Below, in pieces: positions 7,388 through 13,314 of a DNA stretch of 13,973 bases (its first letter is position 1; each line of letters opens with the position of its first letter). Made by a program: the position numbers and the translations under genes. Origin of the DNA: Spirochaeta sp. UBA5339 (GTDB lineage Bacteria > Spirochaetota > Spirochaetia > DSM-2461); contig DHQL01000016.1 in assembly GCA_002408085.1 (NCBI GenBank), positions 16,613 through 30,585 of the forward strand, written 5' to 3'. Under the pieces are notes generated by a model. That model was not told where the DNA came from, did no database searches, and was given only the letters and a program-made list of their open reading frames with translations.

Positions 7388-9487
7388 ATGCACTCATATT
7401 TAAAAACACTATATCCGATTATCAGTCAAAGTCATGACAGGATAAGGCTCAACACCTGCTCCCTGAAGGCCGGAGCCACGGGATATCTGCTTCTTTTTCT
7501 ATGCGGTATGCTCTTCTGGATAAGCATACACTTCCTGCTGCTCTACTTCTTCAGAAAGCAGAGAGACCACTCCCCCCTCTACCTCGGCGCGGCATCCCTC
7601 TTTACCGGAGCCCGGGCATCGGTATTTATCTACGGAGCCATGGGCACCCTGGCCCCCTCTTTTGAAGGGTTCAACCTTCTGCCCCAGTACTTCTTCTTCT
7701 CTGTTCTTGCAGCCCTGTTCACATTCTACTCCCTTGAGAGAAAGACGCCCTTAAACCAGCCTCCCTGGCTCAGGGTTGGAGTTACGGTTATTTCCCTGAC
7801 GACACTCTTTCTGAGCATCAAAGATCTTTCAGGAGGAGCCTATAGATGGACCATAATACTGTTCAACCTGGTCATGCTGATCCTCTTTATTCACATGATG
7901 GTCACCGGAAAGGACAGAAAGAAGATCCCACTGCTTATGGCGGCTCTGGTCTTCCAGCTGCTCTACCCTATCCTCTTTGCCTACGATATATTTCATACAT
8001 CCACCATAACCGTAGTAAGTGAAATTACCGGAATGTCGGTGATCTTCCTGATATCCCTGGATGAAACAAGGAAGATATCCCGCTATTTCAGCCGGGTCGA
8101 AGATCTGAGTTATGACCTGAAAGTTATGAATGCAACCCTGCGGAAAAGCGAAGAGACCGTAAAGCTCAAGAACAGAGAGCTGAGCTATCAGGCCGGACAC
8201 GATTTTCTGACAAGGCTTCCCAACCGGCTTTCCCTCTACAACTCGGCCGAGGAAAATCTGAAACACTCCCAAATAAGGGGTAAGCTGGTAGCTCTTATCC
8301 TTATCGACCTGGATCATTTCAAGCAGCTTAACGACTCTATGGGACATCTTATGGGTGACAAACTGCTGACCAGATTTGCCGAACTGATCCGGTCAGCTCT
8401 GCGCAGCAGCGACTGTCTCTACCGCCTGGGAGGTGATGAGTTCACCATAATGCTGACGGAGCTGGAAAGTGAAGAGGACCTTTTTCCGGTTATCACAAAG
8501 ATATACAGGATACTTGAACAGCCAGTCTCCCTGGGCACCGTCGAATACTTTATCAGCAGCAGTATGGGGGCAGCCCTCTTTCCCGGCCACGGCAGGGATA
8601 TCGATACCCTTCTGGGCAAGGCAGATATAGCCCTCTACAGAGCCAAGGAGGAGGGACGCAATAAGGCGGTCCTCTTTCGTCCTGAGATGCAGAACCAGTC
8701 GGACAGTTATTTCAATATTCAGAAGATCATGCCCCTGGCTCTTGAAAACAATCAGTTCTTCCTTCTCTACCAGCCCCAGTATGACTATAGAAACAACCGT
8801 CTTATGGGCCTTGAAGTACTGGTACGACTTCAAGGGAACGAGGGTGAGGTTATCCCCCCGGATCAGTTTATCCCCATAGCAGAAGATTCGGGATTTATCA
8901 TCAATCTGGGAGCCTGGATCATCAGATCCGCCTGCACTGTATCCCGCTCCTGGCTCGCCCTGATACCAGATCTTATGATCAGCATAAACATTTCCTTTGT
9001 ACAGTTCAGACAGGACTCATTTATTTCCGATCTGGACAGGATACTTCAGGAGACCGGTTTTCCACCGGAGAACCTCATTCTTGAAATGACGGAAAACGTG
9101 GTAATGAAGCAGGACGGAAGAACCATTGACAAACTTAAGGCCCTGAAGCAGAGGGGCATCGCCGTATCAATCGATGATTTCGGAACCGGTTACTCCTCCA
9201 TAAACTACCTTAAGAACTTTCCTCTTGACCACCTGAAAATTGATAAATCCTTTGTGGAAAAACTACCCGAATCCCGGGAAGACCGGGCCATAGTTTCATC
9301 CTTTATCGCCATGGCCGACTCCTTCGGCATGCAGGTGGTGGCTGAGGGAATCGAACGGACCGAGCAGATTGACTTTCTTCTGGAACAGGGCTGCTCCCTG
9401 ATGCAGGGCTACCTGATCGGCCTGCCCGAAAGAGCCAGTGTCATTGAAAAATATCTGAATGCTCAAAAAGGAGTAATAGCCATATGA
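7388..9487 (+). CDS. Membrane GGDEF-EAL protein (c-di-GMP cyclase/phosphodiesterase)
   Basis: Predicted to make and/or break cyclic di-GMP from the inner membrane, 699 residues. After about 31 residues comes a 6-7 helix membrane sensor (about 32-223) resembling 7TM diverse-signalling modules, then a linker/coiled region (about 228-266). The GGDEF domain (about 268-428) has an intact GGDEF at 348-352 and an inhibitory I-site RxxD (RSSD, 339-342) exactly five residues before it. The EAL domain (about 445-690) starts its signature as EVL (Glu476, Arg480) and keeps the expected metal and catalytic residues: Asn534, Glu566, DDFGTGYSS from Asp596/Asp597, Lys618, Glu653 and Gln673. Both activities therefore look possible. 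ATG 7388 is the first start after an in-frame TGA (7382-7384); no other in-frame ATG, GTG or TTG occurs until Met41, inside helix 1. There is no Shine-Dalgarno. The stop overlaps the feoB start as ATGA, so the two are probably co-translated. The sensed signal is unknown. Confidence 0.94.
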   Translation: MHSYLKTLYPIISQSHDRIRLNTCSLKAGATGYLLLFLCGMLFWISIHFLLLYFFRKQRDHSPLYLGAASLFTGARASVFIYGAMGTLAPSFEGFNLLPQYFFFSVLAALFTFYSLERKTPLNQPPWLRVGVTVISLTTLFLSIKDLSGGAYRWTIILFNLVMLILFIHMMVTGKDRKKIPLLMAALVFQLLYPILFAYDIFHTSTITVVSEITGMSVIFLISLDETRKISRYFSRVEDLSYDLKVMNATLRKSEETVKLKNRELSYQAGHDFLTRLPNRLSLYNSAEENLKHSQIRGKLVALILIDLDHFKQLNDSMGHLMGDKLLTRFAELIRSALRSSDCLYRLGGDEFTIMLTELESEEDLFPVITKIYRILEQPVSLGTVEYFISSSMGAALFPGHGRDIDTLLGKADIALYRAKEEGRNKAVLFRPEMQNQSDSYFNIQKIMPLALENNQFFLLYQPQYDYRNNRLMGLEVLVRLQGNEGEVIPPDQFIPIAEDSGFIINLGAWIIRSACTVSRSWLALIPDLMISINISFVQFRQDSFISDLDRILQETGFPPENLILEMTENVVMKQDGRTIDKLKALKQRGIAVSIDDFGTGYSSINYLKNFPLDHLKIDKSFVEKLPESREDRAIVSSFIAMADSFGMQVVAEGIERTEQIDFLLEQGCSLMQGYLIGLPERASVIEKYLNAQKGVIAI
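9468..9473 (+). promoter_or_regulatory. Shine-Dalgarno of feoB
   Basis: AAGGAG lies 10 bases before the feoB ATG (9484), inside the last codons of the GGDEF-EAL gene. It supports this start and shows the organism uses normal ribosome sites for genes inside operons, in contrast with the transcript-leading genes here. Confidence 0.7.
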
Positions 9488-11622
9488 GTACCATCGTACT
9501 GACGGGAAACCCCAATACCGGAAAGACCACCCTTTTCAATGCCCTGACCAGGGGGCACCAGAAGGTCGGGAACTGGGCGGGGGTTACTGTCGATGTATTT
9601 GAAGGAATAATGACCTCCGGCAGAAGGGAGTTCAATATAGTGGACCTTCCGGGCATTTCGGATCTGAAATCACAGTCTGACGATCAGAGGGCCGCCGAAA
9701 ATTTCCTGCGCCGGGGAAAATATGACCTTGTTCTGGATATTGTGGACGCTTCCCGTCTTTCGCGAAATCTCTTTTTGAGCTGTCAGCTGATGGATCTTTG
9801 TCCCAGGATGGCCCTGATTCTGAATATGACAGATGTTGCAGAAAAGGAGGGATTCCTTGTTGATCCGGAGATTCTGAGCAGAGAACTTGGTATTCCGGTC
9901 ATCCCTGTCATATCGGTTGATCCGGATTCTGTGAACAGGGCAAAGAAAGAGGTCCTGTCTCTTCTGGATATGGGAAAAAGCCGCAAAGCGGAACCCTCCC
10001 ACATGCTCTTTTCAGACTCGGGCAGCGTATTTCGTAAAATTGATTTAATCTGCGACCGTTGTATCAGCAGATCTGATAAATCCGAGAGCCTGAGCGACAG
10101 GATCGACAAAATACTTCTGAACCGGATTTTATCTGTCCCCCTCTTCCTGCTTTCCATGTACATGGTATTCTGGTTTGCCGTGGGAATGGGAGCCGTTTTC
10201 ATCGACTTTTTCGATATTACCGCCGCTTTTATTTTTATTGATCTTACAGGCTCCCTTCTTCATAACCTCAATGCCCCAGACTGGCTCCTGCTTCTGACAG
10301 AGGGGCTTGGTACGGGGATTCAGACGGTAGCCACATTCCTGCCTGTCGTGTTCTTTCTCTTTCTGGCTATCGGCATCCTTGAAGACCTCGGATATATGGC
10401 CAGGGTAGCCGTCATTACTGACAGGATCATGAGCAAAATCGGACTTCCGGGAAATGCCTTTCTCCCCATGATTATAGGCCTGGGATGTACGGTTCCTGCT
10501 GTAATGGCCTGCCGGACCCTGAAATCAAGAAGAGACCGCTTTATGACCATCTTTCTGACCCCTTTTATGTCCTGCGGTGCCCGAATACCTGTATATGCCC
10601 TGTTCTGTGCCGCCCTTTACGGCAATCTCTCGGGAACGGTGGTGTTTCTTCTCTATCTGTCGGGGATTGTTCTGGCATTCCTGACTGGTCTGATTCTGAA
10701 AAACAGCATCTTCACAGGCCCCCCCACGGACTTTGTTGTCGACCTGCCCCTCTACCATATGCCCCGCCCCGGATCGATCATTAAAAGCGCCTGCAACCGG
10801 GTGGAGTGGTTTATCCGAAGAGCCGGCAAGGTTCTTGTCACGGCAGTCTGTATACTGACCCTCTTCAGCTCCCTTGGATGGGACGGAAGCAGATTCAGCT
10901 TCGGAGACAGCAGCAATTCCATTCTGATCCAAACGGCCAGGGCGGTTTCTCCGGTTTTTGAGCCCATGGGAATCCAGAGGGATAACTGGCAGGCCACTGT
11001 TGCTCTCTTTACAGGACTCTTTGCCAAAGAAGCCATTGTGGGAACCATCAACTCCCTTTACCTCCAGTCAGCCAGAGAAAGCACACCTGTCCAGGAGTCG
11101 CCTTCTCCCGCAGAACTTCTTTCTGAAGCTCCCCTGATACTCTATGAGGCTCTGAAATCGATACCCGATAACTTTGTAGGCCTTTTTGGAACCACAGACA
11201 TACTGGGCATTGGAGTTGTTGATCTTGAAGCAAAGGAAATTGCCTCAGAGATAGATACGGATACCGCTGTTTTCCAGCAGATCAGAGAGAACTTCACCTG
11301 GGCATCAGGATACTCCTACCTTCTCTTTGTCCTCCTCTACTTTCCCTGCCTGGCAGTTGTAGGGGCGGCAAGACAGGAGATGGGAGGGTTCTACACAGCC
11401 CTGATGGTGATCTACTCCACAATACTTGCCTGGACAACGGCTACGGTGTTCTACCAGATAGCCGAGGGTAGAAACATCATCATTCTACTCGGAGCTGTAA
11501 CGATTTTCCTGTTATTCTGTCTGCTTATGAGGCTATCCGGAAAATACATCGCCCGCGATACATATTGCACGATGAAAAAGTGTGAAAGTCCTACTTCAAA
11601 TCCTCCCGGCCCTGTGAGCTGA
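9484..11622 (+). CDS. feoB: Ferrous iron transporter FeoB
   Basis: Fe2+ uptake protein in the inner membrane, 712 residues, with an N-terminal G-protein domain. G1 is GNPNTGKT (8-15), the G2 region is VGNWAGVTV (28-36), G3 is DLPG (54-57) and G4 is NMTD (114-117). The expected G5 loop is not obvious (ISVDPDS, 143-149). A helical spacer (about 160-212) leads to two Gate-type membrane halves with the conserved GCTVPA (334-339) and MSCGAR (362-367) Cys motifs, and AKEAIVGT (514-521) before the late helices. The C-terminal tail carries two Cys (TYCTMKKC). No FeoA or FeoC gene is in the window. ATG 9484 has an AAGGAG Shine-Dalgarno and overlaps the previous stop. The last 32 bases overlap the 3' end of the convergent luxR-type gene, and I see no terminator there. 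Family assignment is firm; iron as substrate follows from the family. Confidence 0.96.
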   Translation: MSTIVLTGNPNTGKTTLFNALTRGHQKVGNWAGVTVDVFEGIMTSGRREFNIVDLPGISDLKSQSDDQRAAENFLRRGKYDLVLDIVDASRLSRNLFLSCQLMDLCPRMALILNMTDVAEKEGFLVDPEILSRELGIPVIPVISVDPDSVNRAKKEVLSLLDMGKSRKAEPSHMLFSDSGSVFRKIDLICDRCISRSDKSESLSDRIDKILLNRILSVPLFLLSMYMVFWFAVGMGAVFIDFFDITAAFIFIDLTGSLLHNLNAPDWLLLLTEGLGTGIQTVATFLPVVFFLFLAIGILEDLGYMARVAVITDRIMSKIGLPGNAFLPMIIGLGCTVPAVMACRTLKSRRDRFMTIFLTPFMSCGARIPVYALFCAALYGNLSGTVVFLLYLSGIVLAFLTGLILKNSIFTGPPTDFVVDLPLYHMPRPGSIIKSACNRVEWFIRRAGKVLVTAVCILTLFSSLGWDGSRFSFGDSSNSILIQTARAVSPVFEPMGIQRDNWQATVALFTGLFAKEAIVGTINSLYLQSARESTPVQESPSPAELLSEAPLILYEALKSIPDNFVGLFGTTDILGIGVVDLEAKEIASEIDTDTAVFQQIRENFTWASGYSYLLFVLLYFPCLAVVGAARQEMGGFYTALMVIYSTILAWTTATVFYQIAEGRNIIILLGAVTIFLLFCLLMRLSGKYIARDTYCTMKKCESPTSNPPGPVS

Positions 11623-12451
11623 CCAGAATGCTCTGCCGAAGCACTTCCAGAAGTTCCTCCCGGCTCCCCACACCGCACTTGCGGTAGATATTTTTAACAT
11701 GGCTCTTAACCGTATCAAGGGAGATGAAAAGCTCACCCGCAATCATCCTGTAGGTCTTTCCCAGGATCAGTACTGCCAGCACCTCCTCTTCCCTGCTGCT
11801 GAGGCCGAAGTTCCTGGCAAAGAGTTCAAGAGAGTCTGAAAGAGGACTGTTCTGATCCCGCACCATCTCAAAATAGGCCTGCTGCCGGCCGATCAGCCTT
11901 CTTATAATCCTCTGCCTGCCGGGAAAGACATAGGCAAAGAAAAGGAGGATCAGGGTGGAGAATATCTGTGCCTGAAACCCGGGCCAGTTAAAAGGGTTGG
12001 CCGGTAGTCCTCCCAGAGCCTCCCTAACAGGAAGCCCCCCTGAAACAGCAAGACCGTAGAGATAGCCAAGGTTCATCAGAACTATCCCCGATGCCGCCGT
12101 AAAAAGCACAAGATTCACCCTCAGATAGAGGGAGGAGCCGTAGAGCACCAGGAGGTAGACCCCTGCAAGGGGAAGGTCCCCGGGAAGCAAAATACTCCAC
12201 AGGGCCACCAGGAAAAGCTGAAGAACTACGGCAGCCCCGGGATCCGCAGATCTGCCCCTCTTCTTTAGATATCTTTCAAGAACAATATCAAGCACCATCA
12301 GAACCGGGGGAAGAATAAGCAGAACCGCCGGAGCCCTCGACGTCAGGGACCAGAGGAAAAGGAGCATCAAAAGAAAGTTTCTCAGCCTCCCCGCCTCTGC
12401 CGCTCCCAGGCGGCTCTCTTCACTGTGCAGAAAATCAAAAAGGGAACTCAT
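11591..12451 (-). CDS. Membrane-anchored LuxR-family transcriptional regulator
   Basis: A 286-residue protein with about six hydrophobic helices (roughly 25-37, 40-58, 73-90, 95-110, 112-133, 160-177) and a C-terminal LuxR/GerE helix-turn-helix (about 214-275). The core includes LSSREEEVLAVL, then TVKSHVKNIYRKCGV. There is no receiver or known ligand domain, so it looks like a one-component regulator binding DNA while held in the membrane; its signal and targets are unknown. ATG 12451 has GGAG only two bases upstream, too close for a normal ribosome site, and a TATACT hexamer ending 7 bases before it. It lies 40 bases after ybjQ on the same strand, so it may be read from that transcript or from its own promoter. 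Its 3' end overlaps feoB tail to tail by 32 bases. The domain call is strong, the role is not known. Confidence 0.88.
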   Translation of the reverse strand: MSSLFDFLHSEESRLGAAEAGRLRNFLLMLLFLWSLTSRAPAVLLILPPVLMVLDIVLERYLKKRGRSADPGAAVVLQLFLVALWSILLPGDLPLAGVYLLVLYGSSLYLRVNLVLFTAASGIVLMNLGYLYGLAVSGGLPVREALGGLPANPFNWPGFQAQIFSTLILLFFAYVFPGRQRIIRRLIGRQQAYFEMVRDQNSPLSDSLELFARNFGLSSREEEVLAVLILGKTYRMIAGELFISLDTVKSHVKNIYRKCGVGSREELLEVLRQSILVSSQGREDLK

Positions 12452-12457
12452 AACTCC

Positions 12458-12463
12458 AGTATA
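12458..12463 (-). promoter_or_regulatory. Candidate -10 of the luxR-type gene
   Basis: TATACT on the minus strand (5/6 to TATAAT), ending 7 bases before the ATG at 12451. No acceptable -35 is seen at 16-18 bases, so this would need an activator or may be chance. It has the same spacing to ATG as the hrpA element. Confidence 0.35.
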
Positions 12464-12491
12464 GACCGCCCGGGCTCAGGACGCACAGCCA

Positions 12492-12803
12492 TCATTTAAT
12501 CTTTACGGCGGTACCGTAGACAATCACCTCGGCAGAGCCCTGCATCACAGAGCTGGAGGAGTAACGGATACAGACAACACCGTCGGCTCCCAGGGCTTCC
12601 GCCTCCTGGACCATCCGTTTAGTGGCCATGGCCCGGGCCTTGTTCAGCATATCCGCATAGGCGGTGATCTCCCCGCCCACCAGGGTCTTCAGACCGCTCA
12701 TAATATCCTTTCCCAGGTGCCGTGACTGCACGGTGCTTCCCTTTACAATTCCCAGGGCTTCTATTTCCTTCCCTGCTATTCCGTCAGTATTTACCAAGAT
12801 CAT
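12492..12803 (-). CDS. YbjQ/UPF0145 (DUF74) family protein
   Basis: A 103-residue cytoplasmic protein of the YbjQ family (often labelled heavy-metal-binding, function unproven; members form ring-shaped oligomers). Family features seen: GIVKGSTV (18-25), DIMSGLKTLVGGEITAY (33-49), the helix with KARAMATKRMVQEAEALGAD (55-74) and the closing YGTAVKIK (96-103). I chose ATG 12803 rather than the longer TTG start at 12821 because GAGGAGG (12816-12810) lies 6 bases before 12803, and because family members begin with a short strand such as MILVNTD. It overlaps the end of the upstream small membrane protein gene by 20 bases, and its ribosome site is inside that gene's acidic tail. The LuxR-type gene follows 40 bases later. 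No catalytic function can be read from it. Confidence 0.9.
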   Translation of the reverse strand: MILVNTDGIAGKEIEALGIVKGSTVQSRHLGKDIMSGLKTLVGGEITAYADMLNKARAMATKRMVQEAEALGADGVVCIRYSSSSVMQGSAEVIVYGTAVKIK

Positions 12804-13032
12804 CTTCATCCTCCTCGTCAATCTCCCGTTTTCTGTGTACCGCCGTGATAATCATCATGATCATAATGGGCACGATGATAAGCACTGTCAGCCCCATAAA
12901 CCCCGCCTTTACCCAGACGGGATAGATCTGTTCCTGTCCCACTCCCCAAAGGGAAGCAAGGAGGGTCCACAGAAGTATCAGGACAATCAGTGTTGTAATC
13001 AGCCAGGTTAGAAAATGCTTCTTTCTTTTCAC
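12784..13032 (-). CDS. Small two-helix membrane protein with acidic C-terminal tail
   Basis: An 82-residue protein I do not recognise as a named family. It has a basic start (MKRKKH), two hydrophobic helices (about 8-30 and 42-64), a short basic stop (HRKRE, 66-70) and a strongly acidic tail (IDEEDEDD, 71-78). Basic residues at both ends suggest the two termini face the cytoplasm. GTG 13032 is supported by AGGAGGT (13044-13038), five bases upstream. It overlaps ybjQ by 20 bases, so the two are almost surely co-translated and may act together, perhaps by bringing YbjQ to the membrane; that is inference. Confidence 0.78.
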   Translation of the reverse strand: MKRKKHFLTWLITTLIVLILLWTLLASLWGVGQEQIYPVWVKAGFMGLTVLIIVPIMIMMIITAVHRKREIDEEDEDDLGKY

Positions 13033-13069
13033 AATCCACCTCCTGAAGGCTTATCTGAATTACGCCCCT

Positions 13070-13075
13070 ATTATC
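13070..13075 (-). promoter_or_regulatory. Possible -10 for the small membrane protein/ybjQ/luxR cluster
   Basis: GATAAT on the minus strand (5/6 to TATAAT) would start transcription near 13063, giving a leader of about 30 bases that includes the AGGAGGT ribosome site. The base sequence at the expected -35 (TATTCC) is a poor match. Confidence 0.3.
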
Positions 13076-13160
13076 CACTCCCCGCCTCGGCAGGAATACT
13101 ACCCGGAGGGGGTGAAACTGCCCGGATGAGTGAAATCACCCCACCCGGGTGAGCCCCCCT

Positions 13161-13248
13161 GCATCAGTCGGTCCCTCAGCATCTGTCGCCCCCCTGTATT
13201 AGTCGGCCTCTCAGCATCAGCCGGACCCGGTATCTTCCGGCCCCCCTG
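13161..13248. repeat. Degenerate 17/18-base tandem repeat in the dinB upstream region
   Basis: Five head-to-tail units, each close to CATCAGTCGG plus a C-rich end: 13161-13178, 13179-13196, 13197-13213, 13214-13230 and 13231-13248. The units alternate between a CTCA end and a CCCCCCTG end, giving a higher-order period of 35 bases: 13153-13187 and 13188-13222 match at 29 of 35 positions. A weaker sixth unit may follow to about 13265. The 13033-13314 region has no gene; it also holds a possible hairpin (GGGGTGA 13109-13115 with TCACCCC 13136-13142). Function unknown. Confidence 0.7.
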
Positions 13249-13278
13249 CCTGCCGACTCCACCGGCAGCCGGTAGATA

Positions 13279-13307
13279 TTGCAAAACACTTAACACTGGT
13301 ATAGTAT
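13279..13307 (+). promoter_or_regulatory. Candidate dinB promoter
   Basis: TTGCAA (13279-13284, 4/6), a 17-base spacer and TAGTAT (13302-13307, 4/6), with the -10 ending 8 bases before the ATG at 13315. An overlapping TATAGT (13300-13305, 5/6) would have a 15-base spacer. No ribosome site and no recognisable LexA-type operator is seen. Confidence 0.45.
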
Positions 13308-13314
13308 GAAACAT

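Noticed and set aside
12804..12821. Longer ybjQ start at TTG 12821 or ATG 12809
   Set aside because: The strong GAGGAGG ribosome site lies between TTG 12821 and the next ATGs and has correct spacing only for ATG 12803, which also matches the family N terminus.
13161..13248. CRISPR array
   Set aside because: The units are contiguous, degenerate and 17/18 bases long, with no unique spacers between identical repeats and no cas genes nearby.
13266..13314. LexA/SOS operator before dinB
   Set aside because: No CTG-N10-CAG or GAAC-N4-GTTC-like site is visible in the promoter region.
13306..13314. dinB start at the upstream in-frame ATG
   Set aside because: It overlaps the proposed -10, has no ribosome site and adds three residues not seen in E. 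coli DinB.
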